The notes: a model not told the origin generated them from the sequence alone. A DNA stretch of 64,000 bases from an uncultured Oscillospiraceae bacterium (GCA_934667095.1 CAKULE010000003.1:84177-148176), one strand, 5' to 3'; shown: positions 40,700-49,991, numbered from the stretch's first letter. A program made the numbers and translations.

Positions 40700-43600
40700 T
40701 CACGGGGCGGGATGCTCTGCCGCGGCCTTTTTCTCCAGCAGCTTGGCATAGGCCCGGACGGTCTGGTCCGCCTGCCGCAGGGGGTCGTCCCCCTTGCGCA
40801 GGCGCAGGGTGAGGGTGGGCTTGTCGCCGGGGGAGAACAGCAGGCGTCCGCCCATGCCGCCGGCCAGCGCCGAGATGGCCTCCAGGTCGCAGCCTGTCAG
40901 GGTGAAGATGACGCTGCCGCCCTTCTGGCTGATGTCGGTGATGCCGCATGCGGCGGCCTGCCCCCGCATCAGGGCGATGGAGATCAGGTTGTTCACCGGC
41001 CGCGGGGGATCGCCGAAGCGGTCGATGAGCTCGTCGGTCATGTCGTCGGCGTCGGCGTCCGTGCGGATGCGGGCAATGCGGCGGTACAGGTCCATCCGCT
41101 GCTCCGGGGAGGGCACGTACCGGTCCGGGATGGAGGCGGACACGTTCAGGTCGGCGGCGCACTCTGGCAGGCGGACGGGCTTCTCGCCCTTTTCCTCCAG
41201 CACCGCGTCCTCCAGCAGCTTCAGATAGAGGTCGTAGCCCACGCTCATGAGGAAGCCGGACTGTTCCGGCCCCAGCAGGTTGCCCGCGCCGCGGATCTCA
41301 AGGTCCCGCATGGCGATCTTGAAGCCGGAGCCGAACTCGGCGTACTCCCGGATGGCCCCCAGCCGCTTGGCGGCCACCTCGGTGAGGACCTTGCCCGTGC
41401 GGTAGGTCATGTAGGCGTAGGCCCGCCGGGGGGAGCGGCCCACCCGGCCCCGGATCTGGTGCAGCTGGGCCAGACCCATCTTGTCCGCATCCTCGATGAT
41501 GAGGGTGTTCACGTTGGCGATGTCGATGCCCGTCTCGATGATGGTGGTACACACCAGCACGTCCACGTCCCCGTCGCTCATGCGCTGCATCACGTCGGAG
41601 ATCTCCTCCTGATTCATGCGGCCGTGGGCCACGGCGATCTCCACCTCGTCCCCCAGCAGCTCCTGGATCTGCCGGGCGGTGCGTTCGATGTCGTCGATGC
41701 GGTTGTGGAGGTAGTACACCTGCCCGCCCCGCTCCAGCTCCCGGCGCATGGCGTCGGCCAGGACGGACCAGTCGTGCTCCATCACATAGGTCTGCACCGG
41801 CTGGCGGGCGGCAGGGGGCTCCTCGATGGCGGACATGTCCCGGATGCCCGCCAGGGCCATGTTCAGGGTTCGGGGGATGGGGGTGGCGGACAGGGTGAGC
41901 ACGTCCACCTGCCGGGAGAGCTCCTTCAGCCGCTCCTTGTGGGTGACGCCGAAGCGCTGCTCCTCGTCCACCACCAGCAGGCCCAGGTCCTTGAACACCA
42001 CGTCCCGCTGCAAGAGCCGGTGGGTGCCGATGAGGATGTCCACCGACCCGTCGGCCACCCCGGCCAGGGCCCGCCTGATCTGCTGGGACGTGCGGAAGCG
42101 GGACACCGCCTCGATCTCCACCGGGTATTTGGCGAAGCGGGCCTTGGCGGTAAGGTAGTGCTGCCGGGCCAGTACGGTGGTAGGCACCAGAATGGCGGCC
42201 TGCTTGCCGTCCAGCACGCACTTCATGACGGCCCGGAGGGCCACCTCCGTCTTGCCGTAGCCCACGTCGCCGCACAGCAGGCGGTCCATGGGCCGGGCGG
42301 TCTCCATGTCCCGCTTGATCTCGGCGATGGAGCGCAGCTGATCCTCCGTCTCCTGATAGGGGAATTCGTCCTCAAACTCCCGCTGCCACGGGGAGTCGGG
42401 GGAGAAGGCGAAGCCCGGCTGCCGCTGCCGCTGGGCGTAAAGCTGGATGAGGCCCTTGGCCAGGTCCCGGACGGCGGCCTTTGTGCGGCTCTTGGCCCGC
42501 TCCCAGTCACCGCCGCCCAGCTTGGAGAGCTTTTTGCCGGCATCGCAGTCCTCGCCGCCGCCGATGTACTTGGAGATGGAGTCCAGCTGGGTGGCGGGAA
42601 GGTAGAGGGTGTCTGTCCCGGCGTAGGCCAGCTTGATGTAGTCCTTCTGCACCCCGTCCACGGTCATCTTCACCATGCCCACAAAGCGGCCGATGCCGTG
42701 GTGCTCGTGTACCACAAGGTCGCCGGGGGTCAGGTCGGTGAAGGAATCCACCTTCCGCCGGTCCTCGGCCCGCTTCAGCCGGCGGGTCCGGCGGCGGGGC
42801 TCGTTTCCGCCCTCGGCCAGCACGGCCCAGGGGCAGCCGGGGTAGTCGAACCCGGCGGACAGCCCGCCCACGGTGATGGTGATGCCGCCGGGCTTGGGCA
42901 GCTGGTGGAGCTGGAAGTCCACAGCGGAGCGGACCTTGTGTTCCCGCAGGAGGGACTGGAGGTTCAGGGCCCGCTGCTCGCCCCCCACCAGCACGATGGC
43001 CCCCTCCCCGGCCCGCTGGTAGCCCGTCAGGTCGGACACGGCGGTGTCCAGACTGACGCCGAAGGAGGACAGCTGCCGGGCCTGCACCGTCAGGATGGCC
43101 TTGGGGGGCAGGGGGGTGGCGGAGGTGGCGAAAGAGTCCAGAAAGCAGAGGGCAAAGTCGCTGAGGCGGGCCATCAGGCCGTCCATGGTGTCTGCAAAGA
43201 CGGCCTTTTTGCCCTCCACGATGCCGCCCTCGATGAGGTCCTTTACGTCCTCGCCCAGCTGCCACAGCCAGTTCTTGCCCCGCTCCGCCACACGGCCAGA
43301 CTCGGACAGGCACACCAGTGCGTCCGGCGGCAGGTACTCCGCGGCGGTGGTCAGCTGGTCGTACCGGCCGCCCAGCGCCTTGTCTCCGGGGCGCTGCCAG
43401 CCCTCGGCGGTGCGGACGGGGAGCACCTCGTTCACCGGCAGGAACACCGCCCGGTCGATCTGGGCGATGCGCCGCTGGGAGGACACGTCGAACAGGCCCA
43501 TGGAGTCCACATCGGTGTCCCAGAACTCCACCCGCACCGGGTCCTCCTGAGCGGGGGAGAACACGTCCAGAATGCCGCCCCGCAGGGCGAACTGACCCAC

Positions 43601-44107
43601 ACCCTCCACCTGCTCGCACCGGGCGTAGCCCAGCGCGGCCAGCCGGTCGGCCAGCTCGTTCAGGTCGTAGCTGCCCCCGGCTTCCAGCGTGACGGTGTAC
43701 TCCCGCAGCAGCTCCGGCGGCAGGGTGCGCTGGAGCAGGCCCTCCACCGTGGCGGCGATGAGGGGAGCATTCCCCTCGCTCATCTGCCAGAAGGCGGCCA
43801 GCCGCCGGTGCTCCCACTGGCGGGAAGCGGTGGCCCCATCCCGGAACAGAAACTCCCGGGCGGTGAGCAGAGTGGCGGGGGTGCCGGTGAAAGCGGTGTA
43901 GTCCGCCGCCAGCCGGACGGCCTCGTTCTCATCGGCGCAGACCAGCACCACCGGGCGGCCGGTGCGGTCGCCCAGCCCGGCGGCGAAGTGGGCCCGGTGG
44001 ACTGGCGACAGACCGGTCACCGCCACCGGGGACCGGCCGTTCTCAAGGTTGGCCAGCAGCTGGCCGAACTCCGGTACATGATCCAGTAATTGCAGCAGTT
44101 CTTTCAT
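40700..44107 (-). CDS. mfd: Transcription-repair coupling factor Mfd
   Basis: 1135-residue DNA translocase that removes stalled RNA polymerase and recruits UvrA. N-terminal UvrB-like region (residues 1-450), RNA polymerase-interacting domain (LTPGDLVVHEHHGIGRFVGM), then superfamily 2 helicase motifs: MDRLLCGDVGYGKTEVALRA (Walker A), LLVVDEEQRFGVTHKE (Walker B), LTLSATPIPRTLNMAL, and QIRGRVGRSPRRAYAYMTYR. The C-terminal TRCF domain ends in EHPAP. Slightly shorter than Bacillus subtilis Mfd (about 1177). It follows pth with a 220-bp gap that holds hairpins but no convincing gene. Confidence 0.97.
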   Translation of the reverse strand: MKELLQLLDHVPEFGQLLANLENGRSPVAVTGLSPVHRAHFAAGLGDRTGRPVVLVCADENEAVRLAADYTAFTGTPATLLTAREFLFRDGATASRQWEHRRLAAFWQMSEGNAPLIAATVEGLLQRTLPPELLREYTVTLEAGGSYDLNELADRLAALGYARCEQVEGVGQFALRGGILDVFSPAQEDPVRVEFWDTDVDSMGLFDVSSQRRIAQIDRAVFLPVNEVLPVRTAEGWQRPGDKALGGRYDQLTTAAEYLPPDALVCLSESGRVAERGKNWLWQLGEDVKDLIEGGIVEGKKAVFADTMDGLMARLSDFALCFLDSFATSATPLPPKAILTVQARQLSSFGVSLDTAVSDLTGYQRAGEGAIVLVGGEQRALNLQSLLREHKVRSAVDFQLHQLPKPGGITITVGGLSAGFDYPGCPWAVLAEGGNEPRRRTRRLKRAEDRRKVDSFTDLTPGDLVVHEHHGIGRFVGMVKMTVDGVQKDYIKLAYAGTDTLYLPATQLDSISKYIGGGEDCDAGKKLSKLGGGDWERAKSRTKAAVRDLAKGLIQLYAQRQRQPGFAFSPDSPWQREFEDEFPYQETEDQLRSIAEIKRDMETARPMDRLLCGDVGYGKTEVALRAVMKCVLDGKQAAILVPTTVLARQHYLTAKARFAKYPVEIEAVSRFRTSQQIRRALAGVADGSVDILIGTHRLLQRDVVFKDLGLLVVDEEQRFGVTHKERLKELSRQVDVLTLSATPIPRTLNMALAGIRDMSAIEEPPAARQPVQTYVMEHDWSVLADAMRRELERGGQVYYLHNRIDDIERTARQIQELLGDEVEIAVAHGRMNQEEISDVMQRMSDGDVDVLVCTTIIETGIDIANVNTLIIEDADKMGLAQLHQIRGRVGRSPRRAYAYMTYRTGKVLTEVAAKRLGAIREYAEFGSGFKIAMRDLEIRGAGNLLGPEQSGFLMSVGYDLYLKLLEDAVLEEKGEKPVRLPECAADLNVSASIPDRYVPSPEQRMDLYRRIARIRTDADADDMTDELIDRFGDPPRPVNNLISIALMRGQAAACGITDISQKGGSVIFTLTGCDLEAISALAGGMGGRLLFSPGDKPTLTLRLRKGDDPLRQADQTVRAYAKLLEKKAAAEHPAP

Positions 44108-44327
44108 AGCGGGACCTCATAATAAATAGAAAATTCTGGAAACTATGGGCGCGAAAACAGGGCATACTTCTCCTGTGTGCGGGGAGGGAGAAGTGATAAT
44201 TGGTATGTGCCGGGGATCAGGCCGCCCCGGCGGCCCGGCGGAGCGTCAGCCCGCCGAAGCGGGCAGCCTCTTATAAACGGGCCGCTGAGGACAGCGCCCC
44301 CCACAGAGGAGAGACAGGCAGCCTGCT

Positions 44328-44915
44328 TCAGTTGAACCGGTTCATGGCCTTGTCCGGCCCGTCCTTCAGCAGGCACTCCACCGCGTCGGCGGCCCGCTGG
44401 ACGGCGGCGTCCATGACCTTCTTGTCCTCGCCCTGCAGCTTGCCCAGCACCCAGTCAGCCATGTCGTAGTCGGGATGGGGCTTGCCGCCCACGCCCACCT
44501 TCAGCCGGGGGAACTGGTCGGTGCCCAGATGCTGGATGATGCTTTTCAGGCCGTTGTGTCCGCCGGCGGAGCCCCCCTTGCGGATGCGCAGTTTGCCCAC
44601 GGGGAGGTCTACATCGTCGGAGATCACCAGCACGTGGTCGGCGGGCAGCTTGTAGAACCGGGCGGCCTCGCCCACGGCCTCGCCGGAGAGGTTCATGTAG
44701 GTGGTGGGCTTCATCACCAGCACCCCCTGCCCGCCGATGACGGCGGTGTTGGTCAGGGCGTGGAACTTCAGCCGCTGGATGGGGAAGCTCCCCCGTTCGC
44801 CCAGCTCGTCGGCCACCATGAAGCCCACGTTGTGCCGGGTGTTCTCATACTGGTCCCCGGGGTTGCCCAGACCCACCACCAGCCAGGCCACCGGAGCCTT
44901 CTTTTGAAATAACAC
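44328..44915 (-). CDS. pth: Peptidyl-tRNA hydrolase
   Basis: Recycles peptidyl-tRNA dropped by ribosomes, about 195 residues. Motifs: LVVGLGNPGDQYENTRHNVG with the catalytic His, KPTTYMNLSGEAVGEAARFY, DDVDLPVGKLRIRKGGSAGG and HNGLKSIIQHLGTDQFPRLK. GTG 44915 fits the GAGGTGAGG upstream; GTG 44924 is the alternative. It is part of the conserved glmU-prs-pth-mfd block, separated from prs by a terminator-like hairpin. All catalytic residues are present. Confidence 0.95.
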   Translation of the reverse strand: MLFQKKAPVAWLVVGLGNPGDQYENTRHNVGFMVADELGERGSFPIQRLKFHALTNTAVIGGQGVLVMKPTTYMNLSGEAVGEAARFYKLPADHVLVISDDVDLPVGKLRIRKGGSAGGHNGLKSIIQHLGTDQFPRLKVGVGGKPHPDYDMADWVLGKLQGEDKKVMDAAVQRAADAVECLLKDGPDKAMNRFN

Positions 44916-44929
44916 AGACCTCACCTCAA

Positions 44930-44966
44930 AAAAGCGGAAGCGGGGCGGGCGTGGCCGCCCGCCCCG
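44930..44966 (-). terminator. Terminator-like hairpin between prs and pth
   Basis: CGGGGCGGGC (44941-44950) pairs with GCCCGCCCCG (44957-44966); on minus TTCCGCTTTTTT follows after a short gap. It overlaps the pth leader, so read-through must be partial if pth depends on this transcript. Confidence 0.6.
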
Positions 44967-44980
44967 AAACCTGAATGAAA

Positions 44981-45946
44981 TTAAGTGAACAGCTTGGACA
45001 CGGAGCGCTCCTCGTAGATGCGCTCGATGGCCTCGGCGAACATGTGGGCCACGGACAGGTACTTGATCTTGGGGCAGATCTCGGCGATGTCCTTCCGGGG
45101 CTGGATGGTGTTGAGGAAGAGGACCTCCTCCATGCAGGACTCGTTGATGCGGTCATAGGCGGGGCCGGAGAGCACGCCGTGGGAGGCGCAGGCGGCCACG
45201 GACTTGGCACCGCCGATCTCCATCAGGGCCTTGGCGGCGTGGCAGAGGGACCCGCCGGTGTCCACCATGTCGTCCAGCAGGATGACGTGCTTGTCCTTCA
45301 CGTCGCCGATGATGTTCATGACCTCGGAGGAGTTAGCCTTCTGGCGGCGCTTGTCCACGATGGCCATGGGCATCTCCAGCTTCTGGGCGAAGGCCCGGGC
45401 CCGGGACACGGAACCCACGTCGGGGGAGACCACGATGGTATCGTCATGGACAGCGGCGTAGCGGCGGAGGAAGTAGTCCACGAACACGGGGGAGCCCAGC
45501 AGGTTGTCCACGGGGATGTCAAAGAAGCCCTGGATCTGGGCGGCGTGGAGGTCCATGGTCAGCACCCGGTCGGCGCCGGCAGCGGTGATCATGTTGGCCA
45601 CCAGCTTGGCGGAGATGGGGTCGCGGGGCTTGGCCTTGCGGTCCTGCCGGGCGTAGCCGAAGTAGGGGATGACGGCGGTGATGCGGCCGGCGGAGGCCCG
45701 GCGCAGCGCGTCGATCATGACCAGCAGCTCCATCAGGTTGTCGTTCACGGGGGTGCTGGTGGACTGGATGACGAATACGTCAGAGCCGCGGACGGTCTCG
45801 TAGATGGAGGCGAAGCACTCCCCGTCGGAGAAGGTGCCTACCTCAGAGCTGCCCAGCTGAATGCCGATCTCCTTGCAGACAGCCTCGGCCAGACTCCGGT
45901 TGGAGCTGCCGGAGAAGATCTTGATGTCCTTGCCGTGTGAAATCAT
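44981..45946 (-). CDS. prs: Ribose-phosphate pyrophosphokinase (PRPP synthetase)
   Basis: Makes PRPP from ribose-5-phosphate and ATP, feeding purine, pyrimidine, histidine and here probably the UbiA-type phosphoribosyltransferase and xpt. 321 residues with IKIFSGSSNRSLAEAVCKEI, VIPYFGYARQDRKAKPRDPI (ATP and flexible loop), MDLHAAQIQGFFDIPVDNLL and the PRPP loop VILLDDMVDTGGSLCHAAKA. Class I allosteric type by length. It follows the GlmU-like gene by 74 bp and precedes pth. Confidence 0.96.
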   Translation of the reverse strand: MISHGKDIKIFSGSSNRSLAEAVCKEIGIQLGSSEVGTFSDGECFASIYETVRGSDVFVIQSTSTPVNDNLMELLVMIDALRRASAGRITAVIPYFGYARQDRKAKPRDPISAKLVANMITAAGADRVLTMDLHAAQIQGFFDIPVDNLLGSPVFVDYFLRRYAAVHDDTIVVSPDVGSVSRARAFAQKLEMPMAIVDKRRQKANSSEVMNIIGDVKDKHVILLDDMVDTGGSLCHAAKALMEIGGAKSVAACASHGVLSGPAYDRINESCMEEVLFLNTIQPRKDIAEICPKIKYLSVAHMFAEAIERIYEERSVSKLFT

Positions 45947-46020
45947 GGCGTTTTAACTTCCTCTCTGTATATTCTGTTGGGACTGTTCAGCCCGTTTTAT
46001 GCGCCGGACCCGCGCTTTGG

Positions 46021-46683
46021 TCACTTCTTTCGTCTGTCCTTCCAGTCAGTCTTGACCGTCTGGCGGCTGCGGCCGATGACGAAGGCCCCCTCGGGTACGT
46101 CCTCCGTGATGGTGGTGCCGGCAGCAATGTAGGCCCCGTCCCCCACCTGCACCGGGGGGATGAACCTGGTCTGGCAGCCAATGAACACGTCGCTGCCGAT
46201 GGTGGTGCGCTCTTTCACCCTGCCGTCGTAATTGCAGGTGACGGTGCCGCAGCCGAAGTTGCAGTGGGCCCCCACGTCGGAGTCCCCCACGTAGGTCAGG
46301 TGGGCCATCTTAGTGCCCTCGCCGAGGTCGCAGTTCTTCAGCTGGACAAAGGCCCCGATCTTGGAGCCCGCCCCCACCACCGTGTGGGGCCGGAGATGGG
46401 CGAAGGGCCCGATCTCGCTGCCGGCGCGGATGACGCTCTCACTGGCCTGAGAGGAGTTGACGGTGCAGCCGTCCTCCACGGTGCAGTCGGTGAGCATGGT
46501 GTTGGGGCCGATCTCGCAGCGGGCGCCGATGACCGTCTTTCCCCGGAGGATGGTGCCGGGCAAAAGTAAAGTGCCCTCGCCGACGGTGACCTCATCCTCT
46601 ACCCACACGGCGGCGGGATCGAGCATCAGGACTCCGGCGGCTAACAGAGCACGTCGTTTTTCTTCGAGCTGAGTCTGCTCCAT
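46021..46683 (-). CDS. GlmU C-terminal (LbH acetyltransferase) half-protein, uridylyltransferase domain absent
   Basis: 220-residue left-handed beta-helix protein, co-linear with the second half of GlmU: linker helix QLEEKRRALLAAGVLMLDPA, hexapeptide repeats, ESVIRAGSEIGPFAHLRPHT, KMAHLTYVGDSDVGAHCNFG, GTVTCNYDGRVKERTTIGSD and AGTTITEDVPEGAFVIGRSR. The nucleotidyltransferase domain that should precede it is missing, and upstream sequence (46705-46889) holds only two divergent promoters. Its place before prs-pth-mfd is that of glmU. It may acetylate glucosamine-1-phosphate with the uridylyl step encoded elsewhere, or have another substrate. Confidence 0.85.
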   Translation of the reverse strand: MEQTQLEEKRRALLAAGVLMLDPAAVWVEDEVTVGEGTLLLPGTILRGKTVIGARCEIGPNTMLTDCTVEDGCTVNSSQASESVIRAGSEIGPFAHLRPHTVVGAGSKIGAFVQLKNCDLGEGTKMAHLTYVGDSDVGAHCNFGCGTVTCNYDGRVKERTTIGSDVFIGCQTRFIPPVQVGDGAYIAAGTTITEDVPEGAFVIGRSRQTVKTDWKDRRKK

Positions 46684-46719
46684 GAGACAGGCACACCCCT
46701 TCACATTATTGCTGCTACC

Positions 46720-46747
46720 ATTATAGCAGATGAAAAAAATTTTTGAA
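46720..46747 (-). promoter_or_regulatory. Promoter of the glmU-like/prs transcript
   Basis: On minus: TTCAAA (46742-46747), 16-bp spacer, TATAAT (46720-46725). Confidence 0.6.
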
Positions 46748-46816
46748 GGGCTTTTCTGACTTATTTTTATCTTCTTTTTTACCGAAAAACCGCGCGGAAG
46801 GGAAAGAAAATTTGCC

Positions 46817-46870
46817 TTGACACACAGGGCGGCCTATGATATATTGACTGTACTAACACGGTTAATACAG
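46817..46870 (+). promoter_or_regulatory. Promoter and operator of the GntR/ABC operon
   Basis: TTGACA (46817-46822), 17-bp spacer, TATATT (46840-46845). Directly downstream lies CTGTACTAAC-ACG-GTTAATACAG (46848-46870), an inverted repeat with one mismatch covering the start point, fitting a GntR (YtrA-type) repressor site. Confidence 0.8.
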
Positions 46871-46889
46871 TTTGAGGGGAGTGTGAGCA

Positions 46890-47258
46890 GTGCTACAGTT
46901 GGATCATCGGGGCGGCCGGCCCATTTACGAGCAGGTGCAGGAGGGCCTCCGCCACCTGCTGGTGGCAGGGGGCATCGCCCCGGGGGAGAAGCTCCCCTCG
47001 GTGCGGCAGCTGGCGGGAGAACTGGCTATCAACCCCAACACCATCCAGCGGGCCTATGAGGCGCTGGAGAAGGAGGGGTACGTCTACTCCGTGCCCGGCA
47101 AGGGCAGCTTTGCCGCCCCGGGGGAAGACATTATCGGCCGCCGGCGGGAGGAGCTCTTCGCCCAGCTGGACGCGCTGGCGGCCGACCTGCGGGAGCTGGG
47201 CGTCACAGAGGAGGAGCTGGCCGCACGGCTGGCGCGGAGGAAGGAGGAACAGAAATGA
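46890..47258 (+). CDS. GntR-family (YtrA-type) transcriptional regulator
   Basis: 122-residue regulator: winged helix in GRPIYEQVQEGLRHLLVAGG, PGEKLPSVRQLAGELAINPN and TIQRAYEALEKEGYVYSVPG, followed by a short C-terminal helical tail typical of the YtrA subgroup, which controls ABC transporters. GTG start at 46890. Its stop overlaps the ATPase start (ATGA). The inverted repeat at 46848-46870 in its own promoter is the likely operator. Inducers of this subgroup are often cell-wall-active compounds, but none is shown by the sequence. Confidence 0.93.
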   Translation: MLQLDHRGGRPIYEQVQEGLRHLLVAGGIAPGEKLPSVRQLAGELAINPNTIQRAYEALEKEGYVYSVPGKGSFAAPGEDIIGRRREELFAQLDALAADLRELGVTEEELAARLARRKEEQK

Positions 47259-48157
47259 TCGAAGTCAAGCATGTGGTCAAGTCCTTCGGCGGTTTTCACG
47301 CGCTGGACGACCTGACCATGACAGTGCCCAAGGGCACCATTTACGGATTGGTGGGCCCCAACGGCGCAGGCAAGTCCACCATTCTGCGCCATCTCTGCGG
47401 GGACTACCGGCAGGACTCAGGGGAGATCACGCTGGAGGGCGCCCCCATCTGGGAGAACCCGGCGGTGAAGTCCCGCATGGCGGTCATCCCCGACGAGGTG
47501 TACTACTTCGGCTCCGCCTCTGTGCGGGACATGATGAAATTCTATAAGGGCGTCTACCCCAAGTTCGATCCGGCCCGGTACGAGAGACTGAAGGAGGCAT
47601 TCCCCGCGGTGAAGGACACCCAGCCTATCCGCCGCATGTCCAAGGGGATGCAGAAGCAGGCGGCCTTCTGGCTGGCTCTGAGCTGCCGCCCGGATTACCT
47701 GCTGCTGGATGAGCCGGTGGACGGCCTCGACCCGGTGATGCGCCGGCAGGTGTGGTCCCTGCTGATGGGCGACGTGGCGGAGGAGGGCACCACGGTGCTG
47801 GTGTCCAGCCACAACCTGCGGGAGCTGGAGGACGTGTGCGACCATGTGGGCATCCTTTCCCACGGGAAGATCGCGCTGGAGCGTTCCCTCAGCGAGCTCC
47901 AGGGCGGCACCGTGAAGCTGCAGATCGCCTTCCGCACGCCGGAGCCGCCGGAGCTGCCCGCGGATCTGCAGGTGCTCCACCGGTCCAGCATGGGCCGGGT
48001 GTACACCTACATTCTCCGGGGCACGGCGGAGGACATCCTCAACCGCTTCGCCGTGTATGATCCTCTGCTGGAGGAGGCCCTGCCTCTTAGTCTGGAGGAG
48101 ATCTTCATCTATGAAATGGGAGGTGAGGACTATGCGGTCCGGGACATCGTTCTTTAA
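47255..48157 (+). CDS. ABC transporter ATP-binding protein
   Basis: 300-residue ATPase of an export-type ABC system. Walker A LVGPNGAGKSTILRHLCGDY, signature RMSKGMQKQAAFWLALSCRP, Walker B YLLLDEPVDGLDPVMRRQVW, and switch His in TTVLVSSHNLRELEDVCDHV. The last 80 residues are an extra C-terminal domain. It is coupled to gntR by a 4-bp overlap and its end overlaps the permease gene by 26 bp. This arrangement (YtrA-type regulator, ATPase, large permease) resembles Bacillus ytr-like operons. Substrate unknown. Confidence 0.93.
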   Translation: MIEVKHVVKSFGGFHALDDLTMTVPKGTIYGLVGPNGAGKSTILRHLCGDYRQDSGEITLEGAPIWENPAVKSRMAVIPDEVYYFGSASVRDMMKFYKGVYPKFDPARYERLKEAFPAVKDTQPIRRMSKGMQKQAAFWLALSCRPDYLLLDEPVDGLDPVMRRQVWSLLMGDVAEEGTTVLVSSHNLRELEDVCDHVGILSHGKIALERSLSELQGGTVKLQIAFRTPEPPELPADLQVLHRSSMGRVYTYILRGTAEDILNRFAVYDPLLEEALPLSLEEIFIYEMGGEDYAVRDIVL

Positions 48158-49991
48158 CGGCACGGTATTCAAAAAGACCCTTACCCGGTTCTGGGTCCTG
48201 TGGGCGGTGAATCTGGTGTTCTGGGCCATCCTCCTGCCCCTGCAGGCGCTGCTGAGGCTGGGGACCCGGGATAACTGGGCGCTGCTGGAGTTTGCCCACA
48301 CTACCGTCCCTACCCTCACCGGCCGCTTCATGGGCATTATCTTCGCTGTTCTGGGGGGCATCCTGGTGGCCATGGCGGTTTGCAGCCACCTCTACAACAC
48401 CCGCTCGGCCAACTTCATAGGCTCCCTGCCCGTCCGGCGGGAAGGCCTGTTCCTCAGCCACTACCTGGCGGGCCTGGTGATGCTGCTGGCCCCTAACTGC
48501 CTGGTGTTTCTGCTGACTCTGGCCATCGAGGCGGCGGGCGGCGCACTGGCGGTCGCTCCGCTGGCCTACTGGCTGGCGGTGAGCTGCGGGCTGTATTTCT
48601 TCTTCTACTCCTTCGCTGTGTGCGTGGGCATGTTCACCGGGCACATCATCGCCCTGCCTGCCTTCTACGCCATCGGCAACTTCCTGTGCGGCGGGATCTA
48701 TCTGCTGCTGGACTGGATGATGGAGCGGTTCTACTACGGCTTCGCCGGCTTTGGCGTGCTGGAGCAGATCGCCGTCTGGCTCACCCCGGTGGTGCAGATG
48801 GCGCGCAGTATCGACGCGACCGGCTTATATTACGAGCTGGACGGGCCGGACGGGGCGCAGTTGGCCTACGCCTTTCAAACCCAGGGCGGCGGCGTGTTGG
48901 CCGCTTATGCCATAGCGGGGCTGGTGCTGGCGGTGTGCGCCCTGCTGCTTTACCGCTGCCGGTCGCTGGAGTCCGCCGGGGACGTGGTGGCCTTCCGGGT
49001 CATGCGCCCGGTGTTCCGCTACGGCGTGGCCTTCTGCGGCGGCATCTCGCTGGGGCTGGTGATCTCCTCCTTGCTGAACATGGGGGAGGGCGGCATGATG
49101 GCCTCCATCATCCTCTGGGGCGTGGTGGGCGCCTTTGCGGCCCAGATGCTGCTGGATAAGACTTTCCGGGTATTCCGTAAGTGGAAGGGTGCGGCTGCCG
49201 TGGCCCTGATCTTTGCCGCTGCCTTCCTTGTCATCGGGCTGGACCTCACCGGGTATGAGACCCGGGTGCCTGCGGCGGACAGCGTGGCCTCCGTCACCAT
49301 CACCGGGCTGGAGCTGCCCCCCTATGACGACGGCACCTGGGTTCGGGATCTCACCCTCACAGACGGAGAGGACATCGGCCGGGTGACCGCCCTCCACCGG
49401 GCCATCATAGAGCGGGGGGCCGCCGATGACAACGGCAGTGAGGTATACAGCCTGCGGCTGACTTACAAATTGAAGAATGGCGGGGCTGTGGTCCGCTACT
49501 ATCAGTCGGTGTGGATCAGCCAGGAGGGCGAGCACACACCCGGCTCGGTGACGGCCCTGACGCTGGAGCTGAACAGCTCTCCGGCGGTGGCGGCGGACCG
49601 GTACGATGAGCTGCTCACCGTGGCGGACAGCCCGGACTATACCCTGACCTACGTGGACCTGTGGGACGGCGCAGTGGATGCCGCCAAGGCCCGGCCCCTG
49701 TGGGCCGCGGTGGCAGAGGACATGGCTGCCGGGCGCATCGGCGTCCACGCTCCCAACTGGAGCATCGACACCGAATATGAGAACCGTGTGACCTTTACAT
49801 GGATGATGCGGGCAAACGGGGATGATCCCCAGCGCAGCTACGCCTGCACCATCGCCGTGGGGGACCGCGCCACCCGCACCCGGGCGGTGCTGGAAGAGCT
49901 GGGTCGGGACATCGACCCCGAGTTCGATGTTGACGCCTACCTCCGGAACGAGATCGGCTGGCCGGGGTGGATGACGGATAATGAGGTCTGA
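48132..49991 (+). CDS. ABC-2-type permease with large soluble C-terminal domain
   Basis: 619-residue membrane partner of the preceding ATPase. About twelve helices span residues 18-385 (FWVLWAVNLVFWAILLPLQA, LYFFFYSFAVCVGMFTGHII and others), followed by a roughly 220-residue extracytoplasmic domain (VTITGLELPPYDDGTWVRDL to the end). GGGAGGTGAGG before ATG 48132 fixes the start; a longer in-frame reading overlaps the ATPase much more and lacks a ribosome site. DUF6449-like C-terminal domains are known from such permeases. Substrate unknown; cell-envelope stress or peptide export is plausible only by analogy. Confidence 0.85.
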   Translation: MRSGTSFFNGTVFKKTLTRFWVLWAVNLVFWAILLPLQALLRLGTRDNWALLEFAHTTVPTLTGRFMGIIFAVLGGILVAMAVCSHLYNTRSANFIGSLPVRREGLFLSHYLAGLVMLLAPNCLVFLLTLAIEAAGGALAVAPLAYWLAVSCGLYFFFYSFAVCVGMFTGHIIALPAFYAIGNFLCGGIYLLLDWMMERFYYGFAGFGVLEQIAVWLTPVVQMARSIDATGLYYELDGPDGAQLAYAFQTQGGGVLAAYAIAGLVLAVCALLLYRCRSLESAGDVVAFRVMRPVFRYGVAFCGGISLGLVISSLLNMGEGGMMASIILWGVVGAFAAQMLLDKTFRVFRKWKGAAAVALIFAAAFLVIGLDLTGYETRVPAADSVASVTITGLELPPYDDGTWVRDLTLTDGEDIGRVTALHRAIIERGAADDNGSEVYSLRLTYKLKNGGAVVRYYQSVWISQEGEHTPGSVTALTLELNSSPAVAADRYDELLTVADSPDYTLTYVDLWDGAVDAAKARPLWAAVAEDMAAGRIGVHAPNWSIDTEYENRVTFTWMMRANGDDPQRSYACTIAVGDRATRTRAVLEELGRDIDPEFDVDAYLRNEIGWPGWMTDNEV

